Assembly (NCBI RefSeq): GCF_004000845.1
Contig: NZ_BIMA01000057.1
Coordinates: 1 to 44,042 of the forward strand
Source: Paenibacillus koleovorans NBRC 103111
GTDB taxonomy: Bacteria > Bacillota > Bacilli > Paenibacillales > NBRC-103111
DNA length: 44,042 bases
Direction: 5' to 3'
Shown here: positions 7,811 to 15,119 of the stretch, in pieces
Numbering within the stretch: the first letter of the stretch is position 1
Layout of the letters: every line of letters begins with the position of its first letter
Program-made: the position numbers and the translations under genes
Notes under the pieces: model-generated
Database searches by the model: none
Told to the model about the DNA's origin: nothing
The model's input: the letters and a program-made list of their open reading frames with translations, nothing else

Positions 7811-8902
7811 GTGAATCGAATAGTAAAGCTTGGCGTCGTCGGCTGCGGAGCCATCGCGCAGCATCATCTCAAGCACGCGACGGGGAACGAAGGCATCGAG
7901 GTGGTGGCCGTCGCGGACGTAAGGGAGGAAGCGGCCCGAGCGACCGCCGCCAAATTCGGGATCGCTCATGCATACACGGATGCGGAGGAGCTGTTCGACA
8001 ATCCGGAGGTCGAAGGCGTCATTTTGGCGTTGCAGACGCGGTTCCGGACCGAGCTCGCGCTGCGCGCGTTCGCGAAGGGCAAACACGTCCTGCTGGAGAA
8101 GCCGGCAGCGATGAACGCGGACGAGGTGCGGCGGATGATCGCAGGCCGAGGGGCGTTGTCGGCGGGCTGCTGCTCGTCGCGGTTCCGCTTCTTCGCCTCG
8201 GCGGTGGCGGCGGCCGAGTTTGTGCGCTCCGGCGCGCTCGGCGAGCTGCGCCTTCTGCGCAGCCGGAACTTGGCGCCTGCAACGCCGCCTAAGGATCCGC
8301 CGCTCGCCTGGCAATACAGCCGGGAGGCGAACGGCGGCGGCGTGCTCGCGGATTGGGGCGTGTACGATCTCGATTATTTGCTTGGCATCACGGGTTGGAC
8401 GCTGCGGCCGGAACACGTTTTCGCTCGCGTGTGGTATGTGCCGCCGGCATTCGAGAGCTTCATCGCAGCCGGCTCCGACGGGGAGACGCATGTGTCCGCG
8501 ACGATCGCCTGTCAGGGCGGACCGCTTATCAGTTATGAGCGGGGCGCCTTGCAGGCGGCGAAGCGCGAGCATGCGTGGCAGCTCGTCGGGACGAACGGCT
8601 CGCTTGATCTGTACCTGCTGCCGCAGGAAGAGAAGGAAATCGTGTTCCACGCCGCCTCCAAGGCGGAAGGTGTCGTGAGCCGCACGATTTGGAAGGGCAC
8701 GGAGTCTTGGGCAGCGGTGCATGCAGGGCCGGTGGTTGATTTTGCGGCGAGCATCCGCGAGGGGCGGCAGCCGAGCACGAGCCTCGAGCATGCTCTCACC
8801 GTGCAGGAGATTGTGGATGCGATCTATATGTCGTCTGAGAGCGGCGGGCTGATTGCCGTTCGACCTGTGGACTATGTGGATGAGGAGGTGCGTACGCAGT
8901 GA
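7811..8902 (+). CDS. Gfo/Idh/MocA-family oxidoreductase
   Basis: The start is GTG 7811, with GGGAGGAG six bases upstream; an in-frame GTG at 7775 lacks a ribosome binding site. The 363 residues hold an N-terminal Rossmann fold (LGVVGCGAIAQHH), the family EKP motif in HVLLEKPAAMN, and the C-terminal alpha/beta domain. The usual catalytic stretch GGG-x2-D-x-G-x-H-x2-D reads GGGVLADWGVYDLDYL here, so a tyrosine stands where most dehydrogenases have histidine. Members oxidise or reduce sugars, inositols or their phosphates with NAD(P). The stop codon overlaps the next gene start (GTGA), and the partner is a TIM-barrel sugar isomerase-like protein, a common catabolic pairing. Exact substrate unknown. 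Confidence 0.9.
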   Translation: MNRIVKLGVVGCGAIAQHHLKHATGNEGIEVVAVADVREEAARATAAKFGIAHAYTDAEELFDNPEVEGVILALQTRFRTELALRAFAKGKHVLLEKPAAMNADEVRRMIAGRGALSAGCCSSRFRFFASAVAAAEFVRSGALGELRLLRSRNLAPATPPKDPPLAWQYSREANGGGVLADWGVYDLDYLLGITGWTLRPEHVFARVWYVPPAFESFIAAGSDGETHVSATIACQGGPLISYERGALQAAKREHAWQLVGTNGSLDLYLLPQEEKEIVFHAASKAEGVVSRTIWKGTESWAAVHAGPVVDFAASIREGRQPSTSLEHALTVQEIVDAIYMSSESGGLIAVRPVDYVDEEVRTQ

Positions 8903-9741
8903 TCATACACGGCTATTCCTCAAATCTCTACGTCTGGCAAGAGCGCTACAAAATGGACGGGCTGGACGACTCGATGGAAGCGATTCTCCGCGGCTGCGCC
9001 GAGGCCGGGCTCGATGCGGTCGAGCCGCCGCCGAAGCCCGAGGTGTACGCGCTAGTCGCGGCGAACGGGTTGCGAGCATCCGGCTCGTATTTGGGGCTGG
9101 CGCTTCATGAGCCGTACGAGGCGCTTGCGGTGGACGCGGTTGTGCGGCCGGCGGCGGAGCTGCTCGCGCAGGCGGGCGGCACGGACTTTATCCTTAATCC
9201 GAACGCCAAACGGGTCGGGGCGGAGCCGGTGCAGCTCAAGAGCGAGCACGAGCTGAAGCGCCAGGGCGACAACATGACGCGGATCGCCAGGCTCGTGGAG
9301 CCGCTCGGTCTGAAGGTGTCGATGCACAATCACGCCGCCGCGTATGAGCTGGCGGACGGCGACCTGCGCTCGGTCACGGCTTATGCCGGGCCGGAGGTCG
9401 GGTTGTGCGTCGACACCGGCTGGGCGCACACGGCCGGCCACGATCCGCTCGAATGGGTACGCCGATATCCTGCACGTGTGTTCGGCTTCCACTTCCGTAA
9501 CCAGTTCGGCGCCGTGCCGACGGAGCATCTGCTCGAGGGAGAGATCGACATCGCGGGGCTGATCGGCTTGCTGCGCGACATCGGCTATGCGGGCTGGCTC
9601 AGCCTGGAGCTGTGGCAGCCCAAGCAGACCGAGCCGAAGCTGCCGATGGCGGAGGATGTCCGGCGATCTATCGCTTACTTGCGGGAGTTGGTGGCCGGTT
9701 GCGGCGGAGACGGAGGCGGAGGCGGGGGGCTGGCCCGCTAA
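8899..9741 (+). CDS. Sugar phosphate isomerase/epimerase-like protein (xylose isomerase-like TIM barrel)
   Basis: GTG 8899 overlaps the stop of the oxidoreductase by four bases, so the pair is translationally coupled; GAGGAGGTG lies within the preceding gene end. The 280 residues follow the AP-endonuclease-2/IolE-type barrel. Likely metal-site positions are the glutamate in LDAVEPPP, HNHAAAYE, the aspartate of LCVDTGW, the histidine in FGFHFRNQ, and the glutamate in LSLELW. Together with the upstream dehydrogenase it probably handles a sugar or inositol derivative in the cytosol. The last residues are a glycine run (GGDGGGGGG) encoded by GGC/GGA repeats, likely a non-functional tail. Function class is firm, substrate open. 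Confidence 0.87.
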   Translation: MIIHGYSSNLYVWQERYKMDGLDDSMEAILRGCAEAGLDAVEPPPKPEVYALVAANGLRASGSYLGLALHEPYEALAVDAVVRPAAELLAQAGGTDFILNPNAKRVGAEPVQLKSEHELKRQGDNMTRIARLVEPLGLKVSMHNHAAAYELADGDLRSVTAYAGPEVGLCVDTGWAHTAGHDPLEWVRRYPARVFGFHFRNQFGAVPTEHLLEGEIDIAGLIGLLRDIGYAGWLSLELWQPKQTEPKLPMAEDVRRSIAYLRELVAGCGGDGGGGGGLAR

Positions 9742-9781
9742 CGGTGGAGAGTGGAACAGACGGATGTTTGCAGCAGAAGGG

Positions 9782-9807
9782 AGGGGCCTTAAATAGGGCT
9801 CCTTTTT
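9782..9807 (+). terminator. Rho-independent terminator after the isomerase gene
   Basis: AGGGGCC (9782-9788) pairs with GGCTCCT (9797-9803) including one G-U pair, followed by five T residues. The same stem sequence is used in the terminator at 18085-18116. Confidence 0.75.
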
Positions 9808-9882
9808 AGTTGGTTCGGGCTTCTCTTGAGCAGGATTGGCCGGTTGGCAGGGGAATTGGTGCAACCCAACTTTCGCCATCGT

Positions 9883-9912
9883 TTGACAGAAACCGCCGCC
9901 GAGCGGTACGAT
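9883..9912 (+). promoter_or_regulatory. Sigma-A promoter of uppP
   Basis: A perfect TTGACA (9883-9888) is followed after 18 bases by TACGAT (9907-9912), about 43 bases upstream of the uppP start. Confidence 0.65.
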
Positions 9913-9954
9913 TAAGGCTTGACATATACATGTTAGGAGGACGGATTCAACATC

Positions 9955-10755
9955 ATGTTTGACTTCATTAGTGCGATTATTCTTGGTATCGTAGAAGGCT
10001 TGACGGAGTTCCTCCCGGTTTCGTCGACGGGGCATATGATTTTGGTCGGGCACCTGCTCGGCTTCGAGGGCGAGGCGGCCGACACGTTCAAGATCGTCAT
10101 CCAGCTCGGAGCGGTCATGGCGGTGTTCATCCTTTATTTCAAACGTTACATGGCGATGCTGAAGGATTTGCTGAAATTCAAGTTTGCCGAGAAAAAGAAG
10201 CTGAACGCCATTCACCTGGTGCTGGCGATGATTCCGGCGCTGATCGTGTATCTGGTCTTCAAGGACTTCATCAAAGACGTCCTGTTCGGCCCAGGCGCTG
10301 TACTCATCGGCCTCATCGTGGGCGGCGTGCTGATGATCGTGGCATCACGGGCCAAGCGCACCATCACCTCCGAGGAAACCGACGACATCACCTACAAACA
10401 AGCATTCGGCATCGGCTTGTTCCAGTGCCTCGCGCTGTGGCCGGGTTTCTCCCGGTCGGGCTCGACGATCTCCGGCGGATTGCTGCTCGGGACGAGCCAG
10501 AAGGCGGCGGCGGACTTCACGTTCATGATCTCCGTGCCGGTCATGCTGGGCGCAACGGTGCTGGACATGTACGACAGCCGGGAATATTTGACCTCGGACG
10601 ACCTGGTGCTGCTCCTGGTCGGCTTCGTGGCGGCGTTCGTCGTGGGGATGCTGGCAGTCGTGACGTTCCTGAACTTGATCAAACGACTGAAGCTGGAATG
10701 GTTCGCCCTGTACCGCTTCGTAGTGGCCGTAATCTTTTTCTTCTTCTTGATGTAG
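9955..10755 (+). CDS. uppP: Undecaprenyl-diphosphate phosphatase
   Basis: The 266-residue length is normal for UppP/BacA. Both signature blocks are present: EGLTEFLPVSSTGHM at residues 14-28 and GFSRSGSTISGG near residues 163-174, carrying the glutamates, serine and arginine of the active site. About seven or eight hydrophobic segments fit an integral membrane enzyme. It removes one phosphate from undecaprenyl diphosphate to recycle the lipid carrier for peptidoglycan and wall polymers; extra dosage is known to give bacitracin resistance. AGGAGG (9935-9940) is 14 bases before the ATG, longer than usual, but no nearer in-frame start exists. The phosphatase gene downstream may share the transcript. 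Confidence 0.96.
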   Translation: MFDFISAIILGIVEGLTEFLPVSSTGHMILVGHLLGFEGEAADTFKIVIQLGAVMAVFILYFKRYMAMLKDLLKFKFAEKKKLNAIHLVLAMIPALIVYLVFKDFIKDVLFGPGAVLIGLIVGGVLMIVASRAKRTITSEETDDITYKQAFGIGLFQCLALWPGFSRSGSTISGGLLLGTSQKAAADFTFMISVPVMLGATVLDMYDSREYLTSDDLVLLLVGFVAAFVVGMLAVVTFLNLIKRLKLEWFALYRFVVAVIFFFFLM

Positions 10756-10795
10756 GATACCGCACATGTACCTAATAGAACGGGGGCAAACAAGG

Positions 10796-11635
10796 ATGGC
10801 GTCGGAGGCAAGCAGGCTGCAGCTGGAACAGGCGGTACGCGTCGCGGAGCAAGCGGCGGTGGAGGCAGGGACATATGCGAGGGAGCGGTTCGGCGGTCGG
10901 CTCACCATCAAGCAGAAGGGCGATGCCGGCGATATGGTCACCGAGGTCGATCTGCACACGGACGCCTTGATCGTGGAGCGGATCCGCACCGCCTTTCCCG
11001 AGCACTCGATCGAGAGCGAGGAGGCGGGGCAGACGGGCGAGCGGCATCCGGACCGGGTGCAATGGCATGTCGATCCGCTCGACGGCACGAACAACTACGC
11101 CCTGGGCATTCCGCTGTATGGCGTCTCCATCGCGGCTCACGAGCGTGACGAAGTCCAACTGGGCGTCGTTTATGACTCGAACCAGGGCGACCTCTACACG
11201 GCCCGAGCCGGCGGCGGCGCCACGCGCAACGGCATGCCGATCGCGGCGCGGCCGGCCGCTGAATGGCGCAAGGCGACGATCTCGTGGATTCAGGGACACG
11301 GCGTAGGCAAGGCCGATGAATTGTGCCTGCACCTCCGTCATACCCTCGAATCCCGTATCAAGCGCGTGCTGCGCGTCTGGGCGCCTTCGCTCACTTGGGC
11401 GATGCTCGCCCGCGGCGATATCCAGGGCATCGTGCTGTACAAGTCCGAAGGCTGCGACTTGTACGCCGGGCTGCTGCTAGCGCAGGAAGCTGGCGCGCTC
11501 GTGACCGACTTCCAAGGCCGGCCGGTCCAGGGTTTATGCGGCCCCGAGCCGTACCTGGTGGCGGCGCATCCGGACTGCCACGACGAGCTGCTCCGCCTCG
11601 TTCAAGAAGCGGTTGCGGACGTCTCGAATCCGTAG
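10796..11635 (+). CDS. Inositol monophosphatase family protein
   Basis: Start chosen at ATG 10796 (279 residues); ATG 10766 is in frame ten codons earlier. The metal-binding motif of the family is complete in VDPLDGTNNYALGIP (D93, D96, G97, T98), with the acidic pair of SIESEEAG before it and DMVTEVDLHTD at residues 46-56. The second motif, usually WDxAAG, is CDLYAG here, keeping the catalytic-site aspartate but losing the tryptophan. Family members are Mg-dependent, lithium-sensitive phosphatases acting on inositol phosphates, fructose 1,6-bisphosphate or PAP. The substrate cannot be resolved here. It follows uppP by 40 bases without a terminator. Confidence 0.88.
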   Translation: MASEASRLQLEQAVRVAEQAAVEAGTYARERFGGRLTIKQKGDAGDMVTEVDLHTDALIVERIRTAFPEHSIESEEAGQTGERHPDRVQWHVDPLDGTNNYALGIPLYGVSIAAHERDEVQLGVVYDSNQGDLYTARAGGGATRNGMPIAARPAAEWRKATISWIQGHGVGKADELCLHLRHTLESRIKRVLRVWAPSLTWAMLARGDIQGIVLYKSEGCDLYAGLLLAQEAGALVTDFQGRPVQGLCGPEPYLVAAHPDCHDELLRLVQEAVADVSNP

Positions 11636-11653
11636 ACCGGAATAAGAGGCGGA

Positions 11654-11690
11654 TTTTGGGAAAAGCTAACCTCACAACCTTTTCCCGAAA
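11654..11690 (+). promoter_or_regulatory. 12-base inverted repeat ahead of the His-rich protein gene
   Basis: TTTTGGGAAAAG (11654-11665) pairs with CTTTTCCCGAAA (11679-11690), one G-U pair, around a 13-base loop. There is no T run, and the second arm ends 15 bases before ATG 11706, so it is placed to act as an operator or as an mRNA hairpin near the ribosome binding site. Role inferred only from position. Confidence 0.5.
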
Positions 11691-11705
11691 GCAGGTAGCT
11701 GAATC

Positions 11706-12197
11706 ATGAGTCATGTTCCCATGGTGTTTGCTTTCCCCGAATCCCGCTCCGCCACGCTCGCCTATGAGATGCTGGCCGAGCTCGGCTATCACGTGCATCA
11801 AGCCCGGCAGGACGGCGGCCAGCCTTGCGTCCAAGTGTTCATGGAGTCGACGGAGCTGTCGTCGGCGATGGAGGTCGCGCAAGCGTACGGCGGCCAACTG
11901 GTCGAGTTTACCGACGACATGCTTCACGCCCACACGCACGATCATGAGCATACGCACAGGGACCACACGGACGCCCAGTCGGCCGTCACCGGCGGGCAGC
12001 TGTACGAGTCGGCCTACGGCATGGACATGATCCCGATTCCGGCGCATCTCGTGAACGAGTCGGACCCCGGCGATTATGATTATGAAGGCCGATCGTCTGT
12101 CACAGCTGCTTCTCATGTGCCGCCGGAGGCCGAACAGAACGATTTTGACCCTTCAGGCCACGACTACGACGGATTCGACGCAGGCGTTCACCTGTAA
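11706..12197 (+). CDS. Small protein with histidine-rich linker, function unknown
   Basis: 163 residues, no signal peptide or membrane segment. The first ~75 residues alternate strands and helices (MVFAFPESRSATLAYEMLAEL, then CVQVFMESTELSSAMEVAQA), resembling a small alpha/beta ferredoxin-like or ACT-sized fold. Next comes HAHTHDHEHTHRDH (about residues 77-90), a metal-binding-type histidine cluster. An acidic aspartate/tyrosine-rich tail follows (DPGDYDYEG, then FDPSGHDYDGFDAG). The composition suggests a zinc or nickel buffer or delivery role, which is inference. No metal transporter adjoins it. Its ribosome binding site (AGGTAG) is weak, and a conspicuous hairpin lies just upstream. I do not recognise the family. 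Confidence 0.75.
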   Translation: MSHVPMVFAFPESRSATLAYEMLAELGYHVHQARQDGGQPCVQVFMESTELSSAMEVAQAYGGQLVEFTDDMLHAHTHDHEHTHRDHTDAQSAVTGGQLYESAYGMDMIPIPAHLVNESDPGDYDYEGRSSVTAASHVPPEAEQNDFDPSGHDYDGFDAGVHL

Positions 12198-12216
12198 AAT
12201 AGCATCACCACCATCC

Positions 12217-12247
12217 GATCATCCCAACTAACTGGGGTGATCTTTTT
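12217..12247 (+). terminator. Rho-independent terminator after the His-rich gene
   Basis: GATCATCCCA pairs with TGGGGTGATC (one G-U pair) around ACTAAC, followed by TTTTTG. Confidence 0.85.
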
Positions 12248-12254
12248 GTTTCCA

Positions 12255-12283
12255 TTGACAGCTTTCTGTTGTGGGCCTAGAAT
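12255..12283 (+). promoter_or_regulatory. Sigma-A promoter of the amidohydrolase pair
   Basis: A perfect TTGACA (12255-12260) and TAGAAT (12278-12283) are spaced 17 bases apart, just after the terminator of the preceding gene. The leader to the first start is about 70 bases and AT-rich. Confidence 0.7.
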
Positions 12284-12360
12284 ACAGATAGGATTAAATA
12301 CAAGTAAAATACAAGAATAAAATTTTGCGTTATTTTTTTAGCAGCACCGGGGAGAGGGGG

Positions 12361-13146
12361 ATGAAGCTCATGATTATTGACAGTCATGTTCATATTTTGT
12401 TTTCTAGAACGCAGCCTTGGCAGCCGCTCGTCGAGCAGACGCTTCACCATATGGAAATGGCGGGGGTCGACCAGATCTGTGTCCTGCCGCATCCGCAATT
12501 TGCGGGCAATATTTTCCCGAACAAGGATGACATGCTGTTCCAGGCGGAGCAGCTGGTGGAAATTTACAACGCCCATCCCGACAAATTTTTGCCGCTGCTG
12601 TTCATCAACCCGTCGCTGCCGCCGGACTTCTCGCTGGAGCTGATGGAGCGGTATATCCGGAACGGCCCGCTGATCGGGACGAAGTTCCACATCTCGATGA
12701 TCGCCGATGACAGACGGTATGAGCCGATCTATGACTATCTCGAGGAGCACGACATTCCGATGCTGTTCCATAGCTGGTACAAGACGGTCGAGCGGACTAC
12801 GTTCGAATCGACGCCGGCCGATATCGCCCGCATGGCGAAAAAGCATCCGCGGATGCGCATCCTGATGGCGCACCTCACGGGAGCCAAGCTCCGCGGCGTT
12901 ATGGACATCAAGCCGTATCCGAACGTTCTGCTCGACACATCGGGCTCGCAGCCGGAGGAAGGGTACTTGGCGCGGGCAATCGAGGAGCTGGGTGCGGATC
13001 GTGTGCTGTACGGCTCGGACTATCCGATTCGGGCTTTCTCGACGCAGCTCGGGCGGATCGATTCGGTGGCGTTATCGGCGGAAGACCGGGACAAGGTGCT
13101 GTACCGCAACGCGCAGCGATTTTTCACCAAGGGAGGGCGGAGCTGA
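12361..13146 (+). CDS. Amidohydrolase (amidohydrolase-2 TIM-barrel family)
   Basis: 261 residues from ATG 12361; ATG 12370 is nearly as likely, since GGGGAGAGGGGG precedes both. The metal-site features of the family are intact: DSHVHI near the N-terminus (HxH), the histidine of GTKFHIS, PMLFHSW, MRILMAHLTGAK, and the conserved catalytic aspartate in VLYGSDYPI. Such enzymes hydrolyse or decarboxylate ring acids and lactones with one divalent metal. The gene has its own promoter, and its stop overlaps the next start by one base (TGATG). It is therefore translated together with a second, metal-site-less relative, suggesting a heteromer. Substrate unknown. Confidence 0.88.
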   Translation: MKLMIIDSHVHILFSRTQPWQPLVEQTLHHMEMAGVDQICVLPHPQFAGNIFPNKDDMLFQAEQLVEIYNAHPDKFLPLLFINPSLPPDFSLELMERYIRNGPLIGTKFHISMIADDRRYEPIYDYLEEHDIPMLFHSWYKTVERTTFESTPADIARMAKKHPRMRILMAHLTGAKLRGVMDIKPYPNVLLDTSGSQPEEGYLARAIEELGADRVLYGSDYPIRAFSTQLGRIDSVALSAEDRDKVLYRNAQRFFTKGGRS

Positions 13147-13928
13147 TGGGCAAATCGGTTAACGGTATCATCGATGTAGGCGTGTGGACCGGCAACTGGC
13201 CGTTCGTGAAGCTGCGCTATACGGAGCTCCCGTCGCTCCAAGCAAAGCTGCGATCGGTCGGCGTGCGTCAAGCTTTTGTCGCCCCGATCGAGGGTATCCT
13301 GGAGCAGGATCCGTTGCGGGCGAATCGCGAGCTGCTGGAGGCGACGCGTGGCGACGGCTTCTTCTCGCCGGTGCCGATCGTCGACCTGTCTTATGCCAAT
13401 TGGCGGGAAGTCGTGGGGCTGGCGGCGAAGGACGGCAGGGTCAAAATTGTGAAGCTGCTGCCTGGCTATCACATGTACGAGGTGAACGAGAATGTGCTCG
13501 AACCGCTCGTGGAGCTGACCCAGGCGCATAAGCTGATCATCAGCATCCAGATGCGGCTCGAGGACAAACGCGGCATGTACCCGCTGCTCAAAGTCGAAGA
13601 TCTCGACGTTGTCCGCGTCGTCAAGGCCGTGTCCTATTTCACGGAGCAGCCGTTTATTTTGAGCTACCCGTACATGGCGGAGCTGGCGCAGGTGCTGAAG
13701 TCGGTCGACAACCTGTTCATCGAGATCGCCGGCGTGGAGCATGCGGATGTGCTGTTGAATTTGAAGGATACGTATTCGCTCCGGCAGGTGCTGTTCGGGT
13801 CGCATGCCCCTTTTCTCATCCCGGAGGCGATTGTGGCGAAGCTGCGGCTGACGGATGTGCAACAAGCGGATGTCGATCAGGTGGCGTTCGGCAATGCGGA
13901 GCGGCTGCTTAGCTGGTTTGAGCGGTAG
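13146..13928 (+). CDS. Amidohydrolase-fold protein lacking the metal-binding HxH
   Basis: 260 residues, coupled to the preceding amidohydrolase by a TGATG junction. Overall layout follows the same barrel: an N-terminal IIDVGVWTGNWPF where the DxHxH strand should be, a central VKIVKLLPGYHMY, IEIAGVEHAD, and a C-terminal VLFGSHAPF aligned with the YGSDYP loop of the partner. The HxH histidines are replaced (DVGVWTG) and the catalytic aspartate is replaced by histidine (GSHAP). It is therefore probably not a catalytic hydrolase by itself. Likely a regulatory or structural subunit of the upstream enzyme, or an enzyme with altered chemistry. The fold call rests on motif order and is moderately sure. 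Confidence 0.75.
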   Translation: MGKSVNGIIDVGVWTGNWPFVKLRYTELPSLQAKLRSVGVRQAFVAPIEGILEQDPLRANRELLEATRGDGFFSPVPIVDLSYANWREVVGLAAKDGRVKIVKLLPGYHMYEVNENVLEPLVELTQAHKLIISIQMRLEDKRGMYPLLKVEDLDVVRVVKAVSYFTEQPFILSYPYMAELAQVLKSVDNLFIEIAGVEHADVLLNLKDTYSLRQVLFGSHAPFLIPEAIVAKLRLTDVQQADVDQVAFGNAERLLSWFER

Positions 13929-13970
13929 GCGGATAGTTGGCCGGGTGGTTAGCGGCTACTAATAATTCAA

Positions 13971-14008
13971 AATGGGAAAAACCGTCCGAGCGGACGGTTT
14001 TTCCCATT
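13971..14008. terminator. Strong bidirectional terminator
   Basis: A near-perfect 17-18 base-pair stem, AATGGGAAAAACCGTCC against GGACGGTTTTTCCCATT with a tiny loop, has A and T tracts on both sides. It serves the plus-strand amidohydrolase pair and the minus-strand membrane protein gene. Confidence 0.92.
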
Positions 14009-14026
14009 TCCCGGTATTTCCCGGCC

Positions 14027-14389
14027 CTATTCATCCTTCGACTTGCCCATCCGATACTTCGACAGCTTATCGAGGCTGCTGCGGGAGCTGCCGAGCGGTT
14101 TGGGCTGCTTCGCGGCGTTCGGATTTTGCTCGAAATAAGCGATCGAGAGCCGGTACACATTTTCCTCCACCCGCTGCATGGAATCCATCAGTTCGCCGAT
14201 CGCTACAAAAGCAATACCGCCGACACATCCGGCCACCCAGCAAGCGAATGCGACGGACCAGCGAAACCCGCTCACAAACTGCCCCTCGCCGCCAAACAGC
14301 GGATACCCGTCCAAATTGCCGAACAAGAGGCCCAGCAGCAGGCCGCCGACGATCTGCGCCACCCCGGCCGTTCTCATGAAGCTTGCCAT
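14027..14389 (-). CDS. Small two-helix membrane protein, function unknown
   Basis: ATG 14389 is preferred over 14407 because AAGGAG sits eight bases ahead of it; this gives 120 residues. Two hydrophobic helices (VAQIVGGLLLGLLFG and VAFACWVAGCVGGIAFVAIG) flank a short loop. A soluble tail follows with a heptad-like stretch (LMDSMQRVEENVYRLSIAYFEQ) and a basic serine-rich end. It looks like a cytoplasm-facing membrane anchor. Its neighbours are an ABC transporter operon upstream on the same strand and a strong terminator downstream. I do not recognise a named family. Confidence 0.7.
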   Translation of the reverse strand: MASFMRTAGVAQIVGGLLLGLLFGNLDGYPLFGGEGQFVSGFRWSVAFACWVAGCVGGIAFVAIGELMDSMQRVEENVYRLSIAYFEQNPNAAKQPKPLGSSRSSLDKLSKYRMGKSKDE

Positions 14390-14453
14390 ACGGACTACTC
14401 CTTTCATGCCGTAAAAGGATATTTCCCATTATGGGCAGAAGACGGTTATTTTA

Positions 14454-15119
14454 CTATAGATCCCGCCGCTCATAGAGCAGGACGGACACCAGCCACGACG
14501 CCGTCAGCAGCCCAACGATCAACACCGCGCACCACAGTGCCAACGAACCGTCCCCCGCCGAATTCCACCAACTGCGGAACTTCTCGACAGCGCCGGACGA
14601 GCCGAACCATTCCATCGCCCGCATCGCCGCCAAGCCGCCTGCCGCGAGGGTGAACATGACGATGATATCCAGCACGTGCGCGGCACGGGGCCCGAATTGA
14701 AAGTACAGCGGAAAGTAAACGGCATAAAATACCGCCAGCGCTAGCAGGGCGATCAGCGTAGCTCCGGCTTGAAACGACGGCAGCTCGTCGGCCGCCAGCA
14801 CGGCGCCGCCTACTAGCCGCCAGCCGAGCGTCAGCAGGAAAGCGAGCCCCGTGAACAGGAGCAGGCTCATATATTTGGCCGTCACGAGATCGCGCCGGCG
14901 CACCGGTAAGGAAGCGAGCAGCATGCCGTTATTGTTGCGCTCGTCCATCTTGCTCGCCGTCACGGTGAGGAAGTGGCCGAGAATGGCGGCCGGCACCGCC
15001 AGCGGCAGCCCTTCGAAGGCGCCGAGCGCGAAGCAGAAGAAACCGACGAATGCCAAGCCGAGCAGGATGAACTTCCTCGTCACCCGCAAGTCTTTCACAA
15101 GCAATTGCGCTACCATCAT
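14454..15119 (-). CDS. ABC-2 type transporter permease
   Basis: 221 residues with about six hydrophobic segments, no signal peptide, and the typical opening of the ABC2_membrane_5-like group (LLVKDLRVTRKFILLGLAF, then LTVTASKMDERNNNGMLLASLPVRR). The start ATGA overlaps the stop of the upstream ATPase gene, so the two are made together and should form one transporter. With the GntR/YtrA-type regulator upstream this resembles ytr-type loci, which respond to wall-active peptides in Bacillus. The exported or sensed molecule is not known here. Confidence 0.87.
   Translation of the reverse strand: MMVAQLLVKDLRVTRKFILLGLAFVGFFCFALGAFEGLPLAVPAAILGHFLTVTASKMDERNNNGMLLASLPVRRRDLVTAKYMSLLLFTGLAFLLTLGWRLVGGAVLAADELPSFQAGATLIALLALAVFYAVYFPLYFQFGPRAAHVLDIIVMFTLAAGGLAAMRAMEWFGSSGAVEKFRSWWNSAGDGSLALWCAVLIVGLLTASWLVSVLLYERRDL

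Noticed and set aside
9052-10215. 387-codon minus-strand frame across the isomerase and uppP genes
   Set aside because: It crosses two well-supported genes, a terminator and a promoter; composition is that of a shadow frame.
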